Positions 15,201 through 29,066 of a stretch of DNA of 64,000 nt are shown piece after piece. Where the stretch lies: contig NW_024104300.1 in assembly GCF_003945595.2 (NCBI RefSeq), positions 558,001 through 622,000 on the forward strand, given 5' to 3'. The stretch's first letter is position 1; each line of letters starts with the position of its first letter. The position numbers and the translations under genes were made by a program. This DNA is from Pipra filicauda (Eukaryota; Chordata; Aves; Passeriformes; Pipridae). The notes beneath the pieces were generated by a model. It did not search any database, was not told where the DNA came from, and saw nothing but the letters and a program-made list of their open reading frames with translations.

Positions 15201-17454
15201 ACTAGCCCTACCTTTTAGAAAATGTTCGATATACAGTATCATCAGAAAAGTGTATTATGCAGTTGCCAGAAATACAGCACTCTACAATATTAGGTTCACA
15301 CATGAAGAAAGGGCTATGGTTAGTCAGCAGGATGCTCTTTGCCATTTCACTCCTCTAATACTAATGTTATTTCACTGTTCTTCAAACTGCTACTCTGGCC
15401 TTGATAAGTGAAGATCAGAATCAGAACTGCTAGCTGAGGACTCTAACACTCACAAGCATCAAAATGGTTTCTCAAAAGGGGTTTCAATCTTTTTTATGTA
15501 GCAAGAAGGTCCAGAATCTATGAATTTTTAAAATTGGCCTGGAATAGCAAATTGTGTAACCCTTAGTTTCTCTGGAAGTCTACCTGGGAGGCTAAGGAGT
15601 GCAATAACTTCTTCTGTTTTAATTGAAAATATATGGTAACTATGTTTTAAAAGACATCTTTCCCCAAAATACTCATTTAACATTAACATTAAACAGAAAT
15701 TATCAGGAAAACATTAAAAAAAAAAGCTAAAAAAATTCAGGAAACTTCCTTACAAACCTCTCCCACTCCCTCAGCTGTTTACTTTTTGGTACCATGATTC
15801 TGTTTATTTCCTTACTCATCACCAAATTGGACAAGACTTGAATTTTAATTTAAAGAAAAAAAAAAGGCACCCCCCAAAGAAGTTAAAAATAAAAGAGAAA
15901 CAACAGTCTTTCTCAATCACTAGAGTTACAAAATGTGCCAGTATGAACTGCAAAGTCATTTATTGAGAGATTGAAACCAAAAAGTTAAAAAAAAAAAAAA
16001 AGGATGTTCTTCATTTGGAAGGAATGGAAGATGAGAGAGGCCCAAGGCAGTGTTTAACAATACAGTGACCATGTGCCAATGACACAGCCTATGCAAGTCT
16101 ATGATGTACTGTGCAGCATGTTTTCATTAGAGGCTGACAAGTACCTCTAATCCAAGAATGGGCAAAATCTGATTTGGAAAATATTATTCACAGTTCAGGT
16201 GATGTCTGTAGCAGAAAGAGACACCAAAACTGCTCTTTCACACACTGAAAGTCATTGGAGAAGGCTACTGTGAAGAGAAGAAAAACGGAGAAACTTTTTT
16301 CCCTGACAGTGTGCCTTCTTTAACCTTCTAAAACAGTCTGATAAGGGACAGGAATACTTTCTCTAAATACACTTGTGATTTAAGGGCTAGAAAGGGAGGA
16401 GAATAATGTGATCAAGTAGGTGTATATTGGTCATGAGTTAATTCAGATTGCTGATTTAAAAAAAAAATGCATCTGTTAGGACAGAGAGACTGTGGTACAG
16501 CTGTCTGGTGAAAAGTGCTGGCAGCAGGATCCTACTTATTTGCAGCATCCACTTCGGCGGAAGCGGCTGCGAGACAGGACAGGAGTGATTCAGGAGTTAG
16601 AAATCCAGGCTTCAACACAAGACTGATGCTATCCAATTTTGTGGTATACCTGAGAGACATTTGAGAAAAACCCTGTCAGTGTTTTGCAGGCCGCTCCTTA
16701 TTCATTTATTTAACTGAAGTCTTTCTTCAGGACTTGCACTGCCTTTTTGTTTTCCCTCTTGTTGTATGATTTGGCTCTGGGTCAGCTTCAGTTTCCACTT
16801 TGCTCTAAGGCACTCAGGACAGGTGACACAGCCAGATGTCCTCTGAAGGGTGTCACCAAATTCCAGTTATGCCACTGGCTGGTGCAGCTGGCTTGGGCCC
16901 ACCTAGTGTTACACAGTTTGCCAGCTCAGCAGGTAATTTTCAGAGGAAAGACTGATGGGGATTGCTGTCACCTCCTGCTGTGTGTCAGGTGTGCCTGACT
17001 TCCTAAAATCTCTCAGGAATTTTTGCCAAGCATAGTTTCTCTTTAGGGGCTTAGGACACTGTTGACACTCTTGACATCTTCTCTTTTTCTCTGGCAGACT
17101 GAAATTTTTATGGGGTTTGGTGCCTTACATAGAAGGGGCTAAAGTATTAGTGAGTGTTGGGGTTTTTCCTGTAGCATGACAAGGTCTCAGGTTCTTATTG
17201 CTCCTATCCTTAACTCCTACTGCATAGCTTCCTGCAAGAATGGAAGGCTTAGGTTCAGTAACCTATACCTCTTTTTCCAATCTGAAGATAATGAATATAT
17301 CCAACACGCTCTCCTTAAATAGCAAAACATGGTACAAAATATGCAGAAGACTTTAAAGAGAAATGGGGTCATTTATACTTTATCCTCAGAACTGCATCCT
17401 TTATACTGAACTGCATCCTCTTGGTCTTCTAACTCATCTGTGCCAGCAGTGGAG

Positions 17455-17733
17455 GAAACTAATTTCAAGGAGGACCCCAGAAACCACAGGCCTGTTATTC
17501 TCACTTCAGTGTCAGGTAAAGTTATGAAGAATATTATTCTAAAAGTATTGAAAGATGCCTGAAAGACAATGCAGTCTTTGGTCACAGCCACCATGGCTTC
17601 ATGAGATGAAAATCTTGCTTATCAAATTTCCTTTTATGACAAGGCCACCCACCTGGCTGATCAAGGAAAGCCAGTTGATATAATCTGTTTGGATTTCAGT
17701 AAAGCTTTCAATACTGTCTCTCACAGGATACTT
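17455..17733 (+). mobile_element. Older CR1 LINE, 5' portion (split by insertion)
   Basis: Plus-strand CR1 reverse-transcriptase segment. Translated in one frame it gives NHRPVILTSVSGKVM, then a degraded stretch with two stops, then ISFYDKATHLADQGKP and LDFSKAFNTVSHRIL. These correspond in order to the [13 protein letters not shown] ... [15 protein letters not shown] block of the younger copy next door. It stops abruptly at about 17733, where the tail of a younger CR1 in the opposite orientation begins. The matching continuation starts near 19506. The left end is approximate. Confidence 0.85.
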
Positions 17734-17773
17734 CATAGAATCATAGAATCATAGAATCATAGAATCATAGAAT
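17734..17773 (-). repeat. CR1 3' tail, five 8-bp units
   Basis: Five perfect tandem copies of catagaat (ATTCTATG on the element's strand). This is the short microsatellite-like tail typical of CR1 3' ends. It marks the exact insertion edge of the younger element. Confidence 0.95.
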
Positions 17774-17839
17774 CGATTGGGTTGGAAAAGACCTCCGAGA
17801 TCATCGAGTCCAACCCTTGGTCCAAATCCAGTCCATTTA

Positions 17840-19500
17840 CTAGATCATGGCACTCAGTGCCACGTCCAATCTGCGTTTAAAAATCTCCCGGGATGGTGAA
17901 TCCACCACCTCTCTGGGCAGCCCATTCCAATGCCTGATTACTCTCTCTGTAAAGAATTTTCTCCTGATATCCAACTTAAATTTCCCCTGGCGGAGCTTAA
18001 GCCCGTGCCCCCTTGTCCTATTGCTGAGTGCCTGAGAGAAGAGACCAACCCCCACCTGGCTAGAACTTCCCTTCAGGTAGTTATAGCCGGTGATGAGGTC
18101 ACCTCTGAGCCTCCTCTTCTCCAGGCTAAACAACCCCAGCTCCCTCAGCCTCTCCCCATAGGACTTATGCTCCAGTCCCTTCACCAGCCTTGTTGCTCTT
18201 CTCTGGACCCGCTCCAGCACCTCCATATCCTTTCTGAACTGAGGGGCCCAGAACTGAACACAATACTCAAGGTGTGGCCTCACCAACGCAGAGTACAGGG
18301 GAAGGATCACTTCCCTGCTCCTGCTGGCCACGCAATTTTGATACAGGACAAGATCCCATTGGCCTTCTTGGCCACCTGGGCACACTGTTGGCTCATGTTG
18401 AGCTTCCTGTCAATTAGTACCCCCAGGTCCCTTTCTGCCTGGCTGCTTTCCAGCCCCTCTGTGCCCAGCCTGTAGCGCTGCAGGGGGTTGTTGTGGCCAA
18501 AGTGCAGGACCCTGCACTTGGCTTTATTGAACTTCATCCCATTGGAATCAGCCCATCTCTCAAGTCTATCCAGATTCCTCTGCAGAGCCCTCCTGCCTTC
18601 CAGCAGGTCGACACTCCCTCCCAGTTTGGTGTCATCAGCAAATTTGCTGATGATGGACTCAATCCCCTCATCTAAATCATCAATAAAGATATTAAACAGG
18701 ACTGGACCCAACACAGACCCCTGGGGAACACCACTGGTGACCGGTCGCCAGCTGGATGCAGCTCCATTCACCAGCACTCTCTGGGCCCGACCCTCCAGCC
18801 AGCTCCTAATCCAGGAGAGGGTACACTTGTCCAAGCCATGGGCTACCAGCTTTTCCAGGAGTATATTATGGGAGACAGTGTCAAAGGCCTTGCTGAAGTC
18901 TAGATAGCCCACATCCACAGCCTTCCCCTCATCCACCAGGTGGGTCACCTGATCGTAAAAAGAGATCAGGTTGGTCAGACAGGACCTGCCCCTCCTAAAC
19001 CCATGCTGGCTGGGTCTAATCCCTTGTCCATCCTGAAGGTGCTGTGTGATTACACTCAGGATGATCTGCTCCATAACCCTGCCAGGCACCGAGGTCAGGC
19101 TGACAGGCCTGTAGTTGCCAGGGTCCTGCTTGCAGCCTTTTTTGTGGATTGGGGTGACATTCGCCAACCTCCACTCATCTGGGACCTTCCCAGAGAGCCA
19201 GGACTGTTGGAAGATGATGGAGAGCGGTTTGGCAAGCTCTTCTGCCAGCTCCCTCATCACCCTGGGATGGATCCCGTCTGGTCCCATAGACTTGTTAGGA
19301 TCCAGCTGGCTCAGTAAGTTGCTAACTACGTCCTCCTGGAATACAGGAGGGCTATTCAGCTCTCTGTCTCTGTCTATCTGCTCTAGAGGCCAGTTGTTCT
19401 GAGGGCCACCTGTCTTACTGCTAAAAACTGAGGCAAAGTAGGTGTTAAGTACCTCAGCCTTCTCCTTATCTTTGTTAACTATATTTCCCTCCTTCTGGAC
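17840..19500 (-). pseudogene. CR1 ORF2 reverse transcriptase, C-terminal part, frameshifted
   Basis: Reverse transcriptase of the non-LTR class, which copies CR1 RNA at the target site. Minus-strand reading from about 19500 gives an open frame with the RT landmarks in order: [78 protein letters not shown] and the catalytic FADD box in [11 protein letters not shown]. Near 18330-18345 (after NGILSCIK) the frame shifts. It continues in another frame as [19 protein letters not shown] through [15 protein letters not shown] to the natural end LDVALSAMI. The first 16-20 residues of the long open frame come from the antisense of the host CR1. It is 5' truncated and frameshifted, so it is not a working gene. 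Confidence 0.9.
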
Positions 19501-19505
19501 AAAAT

Positions 19506-20530
19506 GCCCAGCACACAGCTGGATAAACACATCATGTGGTGGGTGAGCAATTGGCTCATGGGTCAAGCACAGAGGGTAACAGTGAATGGGGTAACATCAG
19601 ACTGGTGACCTGTCACTAGTGGGGTTCCACAGGACTCCATCTTAGGTCCTGTGCTCTTCCACATCTTCATAAATGACTTGGATGCAGGACTGGAAGGGAC
19701 ACTAAGCAAGTTTGCAGATGACACAAAACTCGAAGGAGCTATTGACTCCCTCGAAGGCAGGGAGGCCCTGCAGGGAGACCTCAACAAATGAGAGGACTGG
19801 GCAATCACCAACCAGATGGAAAGTGCTGGATTCTGCACCTGGGATGGGGCAACCTTGGATGTACCTACAGACTGGAGTTCTGGTCGATGACAAGTTGAAT
19901 CTGAGTCAGCAGTGCCCTGGCAGCCAGGAGGGCCAACCGTGTCCTGAGGGCATCAGGCAGAGCATCACCAGCCAGTCAAGGGAGGGGATTGTCTCACTCT
20001 GCTCTGGTGCAGCCTCACCTGGAATATTGTGTGCAGTTTTGGGGACCACAATAGAAGAACGATATTAAGCTCTTAGAGAGCATCCAAAGGAGGGCGACAA
20101 AGATGGTGAAGGGCCTTGAGGGGAAGCCGTATGAGGAGCAGCTGAGGTCACTTGGTCTGTTCAGCCTGGAGAAGAGGAGACTGAGGGGAGACCTCACTGC
20201 AGTTACAACTTCCTTGGGAGGGGGAGAAGAGGGATAGGCACTGATCTCTTCTCTGCGGTGACCAGGGACAGGACCCAAGAGAATGGCCTGACTTTGTGTC
20301 AGGGAAGGTTTAGGTTGGATATTAGAAAAAGGTTCTCCACCCAGAGGGTGGTTGGGCACTGGAACAGGCCCCCCAGGGAAGTGGTCACACCATCAAGCCT
20401 GGCAGAGTTCAAGAAGTGTTTGGATGATACTCTCAGGCACATGCTGTGACTGTTGGGGTTGAACCTGTGCAGGGCTTAGAGTTGGACTTGACGATCCTCG
20501 CGAGTCCCTTCCAACTCGGCATATTCTGTA
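19506..20530 (+). mobile_element. Older CR1 LINE, 3' portion (split by insertion)
   Basis: Continuation of the plus-strand CR1 begun at 17455. It resumes with a degraded [15 protein letters not shown] block, then [34 protein letters not shown] and [19 protein letters not shown]. After that the frame breaks repeatedly. The C-terminal landmarks are still readable near 20280-20450 (NGLTLCQGRFRLDIRK, VVGHWNRPPREVV, FKKCLDDTLRHML), though not all in one frame. The 3' untranslated segment (about 20450-20522) holds the typical agttggacttgacgatcc stretch, and the element ends in one attctgta tail unit near 20530. The order of motifs and the missing overlap with the first part show that one element was split by the younger CR1. 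Confidence 0.88.
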
Positions 20531-20955
20531 ATTTGTGAACCTCTCTGCTGTTTAGGGCAAACTAGGCCTAAAGGAAGATGGAAACATCACTAACAGCCCC
20601 AGCCTTTTGACAGAGTTTTGAGTGATTTGTACAAGGAGAGGAAGGGAGTCCTTATTTTCTCCACTGTTCCTTGTGCTGTTGCATAAAGGCAAGTAGGTTA
20701 TACAATAACTAAATAGGGATTACACAACTGAGCTCCATAAATCTAAATCAGAAACACAGTCCCTATCCTGCACTGGACAAACAAAAACGTGGAAGGTGAA
20801 GTTCTGGTCCTAATGAAGTTAATGGCAAAACTCTTGCTTAGTCTTGTGAGATCACAGTTTCATCCAAAATCTTGTCTCAAGCCTGTAGTTGGCTGACCAG
20901 GCTGGATATTTAAAGCATATCCCTGTTGAGTTTTTCCAAGTACTGGACAAGATGA

Positions 20956-20988
20956 CTTCTTTTTTTCTTTTTTCCTTTTTTTTTTTTT
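20956..20988. repeat. Polypyrimidine tract
   Basis: 33 bases of T with a few C on the plus strand, about 425 bp right of the older CR1. Simple low-complexity sequence. Confidence 0.8.
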
Positions 20989-22491
20989 AAGCTTTTTGCT
21001 TATGATAAAGAAATGCAGAAAATATTTTAAGACCAAGTACTAAGCAACCACTTGTAAACCTGAACTGGAAGACTAAAAGGCCCTGATACATTATCTCTGA
21101 GTGCAAGAACAAATAATAACAAAGTAGTTGCTTCCATGATTCAGCGTCAATACTTGAAAGCACTGAAAGCTGTTTTGAAGCAATACCTGTGTATCTGAGT
21201 GAAAGACGGGAAACTCTGACCTGTGGAGGCTGGGAATCAAACAACAAAAACCAGTCACCAACAAAACAAATAAAAGCCCCTAATGAACCTGAGACCTAAG
21301 CTCTGCAAGTAAATAACTTTGTGAAAGGATTCTTTGTGCTACAAGGACTGCAGAGCAGCATAGTGTCGCTGGAGCTGTTTGGCACGCAGACCAAACCAAT
21401 TATTTGACAGTTGTTTTACTTTGGCCTGGAGTGGACAGCAGTTCTGGGTAAGAAAAGTCTTTGCAGTTTCTTCATGTCCCCAGGCTCATCTGGTCTGATT
21501 ACTGAAAACTATTGCTGTTACAGTGGATGCTAGCATGTACATCAGGGCTTCCCCCACCTATAAGACTCCTGCCCAATGAAAAAGAAAGGAAAAAAGAACT
21601 GGGGAGAAAGAAGAAAGCTTGCACAATCTGGGCCACACATCACATGCATTCCCAGCCCAAGGCTTAGCTCTCTCCCCGTCTTCCCTGAGGTATCTCTCAA
21701 GAACTGAGCTGATTCAATGCATAATGTCGTTTACAATCTAGCAGTGCACAATGACTTGGGATCATCCTTATCTTACAGAAGCAAGTGATAAATAATAATC
21801 TTGGGCAAATCTAACATCATGACTGGGTGGCAGGATCCCAAAAAACCAATTCCAGTGTATCAATAAACACAAATGCCAAACCATTTATTGCAGAACATTT
21901 TGTAAATCCCTCCAACAAGCATCAGATAAAGCTGTCAGGGTTGGGGATGAATTGCTTCTCCATATGTGTTTAAGCCTGAGCAGTCAAAAAGACTTAGCCT
22001 GCTACAAACAACTGGCTATGGTAGGTCAGTGCCATTCCAGTATTATCGCTGACTTAGGCCTGCCATGGATGTAATTCTCCAGGTAACCATCTGGGAAGTT
22101 ATCATTGCCTTGACTATTTCATGACCAGGCTCTGATCAGCTCACATATGGCCCAAGCAGGGCAAGCCAAAACCTCACAGGCTCAACTGTAACTTCCAACT
22201 TTTATCACTGTGAAATACGATGGTGTGGCAGGCTGTGGCTCTGTCCCTCCTCTGCACCAGTTACGAACCAGCTGGAACATGAGAGGCCAGATAAATGATC
22301 CTTTTTTTCTTCTTACTGTGTAGAACAAATAACTACCCAGCTTGAAGTTTCATATCCAACCATCTCCCTGAAAGCTTACACCATCAACTTGGATGTAGCC
22401 ATGTTATTTTACATTATCCCCTCTGACACTTGTTTACTTCCTTCTCCCTTCATTCATGTTTGTGTCTTTTACTAACACTTCTTTACATTTA

Positions 22492-22496
22492 CCTGC
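22492..22496. repeat. Target-site duplication, left copy
   Basis: cctgc immediately left of the LTR. It matches cttgc on the right at 4 of 5 positions. The single difference could be a later mutation. Confidence 0.6.
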
Positions 22497-23081
22497 TGAT
22501 ATGGTTTGAAGCTGGCTCCCTGCCAAGTCTCCAAACCTTACCACAAGAAGTCACCCCCCCTCCCCCAAACCTCAGGGAGAAGAGGGAGAAAAACAACCAA
22601 GAAAAACCGAAACAAGAGAAAGAGTTAAAGCAATATATATATAAATATATTTACACTTAGTTACAGGTTATATATACAATTTCACAAGGGAATGGGAAGG
22701 GGGAAGGGAAAAAGGAACAAAACCAAAATAAAATATATATATATCCCGATTAGTAGCCCAATATCTAACAACTGAAAGAGTTAGCAAAGAAATATCTCAC
22801 TACTCTTCTTGGGACAACCGAGAGTCGCTCTGGAACGATCGCTGGCAACCTCCACCTCCCAAGGTCAGCAAGGCCTAACCAGGCCTCGCTCTCCAACCCG
22901 ACAGACTCAACAGCAGGGAACCTGCACCTCCAAAGCTGCCGGAAGGAAAGAGAGCAAAGGCCTCTCCTCCTTTCTTCTTATAGCCTGGCTTACGTAAAAA
23001 TCATAGGGAATACTGGGTAAATCTGGACCCTTCCTTGGTTACAAACTGGTCACCAAGGAAGGCCTAGGCCAAACTACCACA
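22497..23081 (-). mobile_element. Solo LTR of an endogenous retrovirus-type element
   Basis: A 585-bp block bounded by the retroviral terminal dinucleotides TG...CA. On the minus strand it begins TGTGGTAGTTTGGCC and ends CTTCAAACCATATCA. It is flanked by a near-matching 5-bp duplication. On the minus strand a TATA-like box (GGCTATAAGAAG) lies about 100 bp from the 5' end, in the position expected of a U3 promoter. I saw no AATAAA on the minus strand inside it. No internal retroviral sequence and no second LTR is seen, so it is probably a solo LTR left by recombination. A 5-bp duplication would fit an ERVL or gamma-type element, but class is not settled by eye. It lies in the NTRK2 intron in the same orientation as the gene. 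Confidence 0.8.
22978..22984 (-). promoter_or_regulatory. LTR TATA-like box
   Basis: CTATAAG on the minus strand within GGCTATAAGAAG, about 100 bp from the LTR's 5' end, followed by a purine-rich stretch. The position suits an LTR core promoter firing in the NTRK2 direction. Activity is unproven. Confidence 0.5.
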
Positions 23082-23086
23082 CTTGC
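23082..23086. repeat. Target-site duplication, right copy
   Basis: cttgc immediately right of the LTR, partner of cctgc at 22492-22496. Confidence 0.6.
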
Positions 23087-25153
23087 CCACCTTACTTGTT
23101 CCCTCCCTCACATCCATGATTGCACCCTCTTCGCACTGCTCCTCTTCCTTTTCCTTTGTTACATAGTGGACCACACAAACCCCCTCCTTGACCTCAAAAG
23201 TAAGTGATGATGATGGAGAGAAGAAGGAAAGAAGAGAGTGATTCTGTATAAGAGGCAGTGGGAAATGCAGTGTACCCCTTGAACGAGGTCTTTTGAGAGG
23301 TATTGAAGGACTATCCGGGTTACGCAGAATTTCCTTTGGTGAACTGCTGCTTTCTCCAGGTCATGGGTCTTGTTCTAAATCCACGTTTCACTGGGTAGAA
23401 GATTTGCTTGAATACTCATGTGTAAGACTCAAGGATTAAATCCAGAGGTATATGAGCAGGTAAGATGATGCCAGAGTCAGTGCACCTAAGTCAGGCCTCA
23501 GTTGTTTCCTGGAAGCCCCTACGATTACTGAGCTTCTATCCCTTTTTGCAGGTAGTTTTTATGTAGCAGGGAGTTACTATTTTTTTCCAAAAATAAGCAG
23601 TGCATATGTTTAAAAATGCTGCCTCTGATTGTAAAGATCTTTGCAACAGTCACTGTTCAGCGTACACTTTCATTCTTAAGTGTAACAAATGGTAAACACT
23701 GAAGTACAGAACAGAGATGCCTTCAGTCCCAACAAGTACTGCAAAAATGCAATATGCAAAATCAGATGCAAAATAAGAAACCTTGGCCCTTGGTGTTCAC
23801 TGGTGTCCTTGCACACAGAGGCACTGATTACCATCCTCTATATTTTTTCTAACTTCTAAAGTGCAGTCAGGCTTGTTTTACATTGATCAAATAACTCGAA
23901 GTGCCAAGTTTCCAAAATAACAATTTATAAGAGGAATCTGGATCATATGCTTACTAAATACTAGGTTTGTCTTGGAAAGAAAAGACCATTAACAGGGGAG
24001 ACTTACTTCTCAGTTGTCAAGTGAATCAGCATTCATCAATAATTCTTGTGTGTAGCTTCCCTGTTCAGCCTCAGCCAGATGTAGAGACAATTTCTTTCCA
24101 GACATCTCACAAACACTGATGCTGAGGTGACACTCTCCTTTACTAACACAGCAGCCCAAACTGAGTGGCTAAGAAAGAGGCCTTTATTTTATCTCTAAGG
24201 AATTCACTGACAACAAGTCATGTGAGAGGCAGATACATAACATGTGGTTAAAGATGATGAGTTAGTTTATCTTACAGGATAAACTCTAGGGTTTGTAAAT
24301 TAACAGCTTGGCCATGGATTGCCTTTCCCAAGCTACAAACACCTGACAGCTTAAGTTCCAATCATGAAATTACAAATGTGATAGCAAACGACAAATGCTG
24401 TCAACTACATGACTTGCCACATAGCACCAAGATAGTGTCAACAACAGTAATTAGTGCACACAGTTATGTTATCCCAGCAATTCTAGAAGGTCTTTGGAAA
24501 CTTCAGACATCATTTTATGGCAACCACATTCAGCAAAACCAGCAAGAATGAACAAGCGCAACCAGCTATTCCTACCCTCTGCAAAACAACTTTTCAACCA
24601 TAAGAAGTAGGTCTAAAGCCCTGGCTGAAGGCAGGAAAAGCTTAATGACAGCTTTTCAGGTGCTGAGTGTATAAAAATTTCTCACCTAGTTTCTTTTTGA
24701 GTAAAATAACTGGTCATGCTGTTGTCCAGTACTTACACTTTCTCTAGTTAACTGAAACATTCTAAATCTCCCCAAAGTCAAAATTTCCATTTGTCTTTGC
24801 AATATTTAAGAACATATTTTAATAACTTCAAAGTGTTGAACCAAATTCGATTACCAACTCTTCATTTTCGTCTGCTGCTTTTTCTTCACTAAAGCCAATG
24901 CAAAATTTTTGCCCAGAGAAAAAGACCTTTCTGTGATTTATTATCAAAATCTAAACCCAAAATATATAAAAAACAAGACATAACAATCTTACCCTGACTA
25001 ACTCCAAATTTACCAAAACTTTTTAACTCAAAACCAGGTTCTCCATATGCCAGCCTCTAAATTACTTGACAGACAGATGGTTGAGTATAAAAGCAGAATC
25101 AGTCACACCAATGTGGTAATAAGACTGAACAAGACCTAGGTTATTTCCTATTA

Positions 25154-28893
<3,740 letters not shown>

Positions 28894-29066
28894 CTGAGGA
28901 ATTTGTTAAGATCTCCGTGCTTCATATATTCAAAGACCATGATGAGCGGATCACCTTCAACACAGACACCATAGAACTTGACAATGTGCTCATGCTGCAG
29001 GTTAGTGAGCAGCTCTGCCTCACGGTGGAAGTCCTTGCGGGCATTATCGCTGGCATCCTTCAGCGT
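28894..29066 (-). CDS. NTRK2: NTRK2 (TrkB) exon: kinase helix C and hinge
   Basis: Internal coding exon of 173 bp, 57 codons plus two bases (AG). It begins [13 protein letters not shown] in phase 0, directly after the ATP-binding lysine of the preceding exon. The helix C glutamate, which pairs with that lysine, is the first Glu of REAELL (residue 16). The gatekeeper Phe and hinge are in [14 protein letters not shown] (residues 41-54). The acceptor is TTCTCCATCAG and the donor is CTCAG|GTAAAC, again lacking G at +5. The final AG joins the first G of the next exon to make an Arg codon. Retaining the next intron would give an immediate stop (AGG TAA). The residue sequence agrees with TrkB throughout as I remember it. 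Plus-strand frames over the same bases are antisense shadows. Confidence 0.98.

Larger units (their letters stand above)
17734..19505 (-). mobile_element. Younger CR1 LINE inserted into an older CR1
   Basis: A 5'-truncated CR1 of about 1.77 kb in minus orientation. Its 3' end is five perfect catagaat units (17734-17773). Next comes a 66-bp untranslated segment (17774-17839) containing the complementary pair ggttggac / tccaacc. Then comes the reverse-transcriptase end, with a stop at 17840-17842. The endonuclease half of ORF2 and all of ORF1 are missing, as is usual for CR1. The truncated 5' end lies within about 15 bp of 19505, where the coding reading changes to that of the older plus-strand CR1. 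It is well preserved, with one frameshift, so it is much younger than its host element. Confidence 0.92.

Noticed and set aside
17734..17773. Tandem 8-bp repeats considered as a satellite or CRISPR-like array
   Set aside because: The unit catagaat and its position at a CR1 3' end identify it as the CR1 tail. There are no spacers.
17930..19402. Several plus-strand frames of 95-181 codons
   Set aside because: These are the antisense of the younger CR1 reverse transcriptase, whose minus-strand reading carries the RT motifs.
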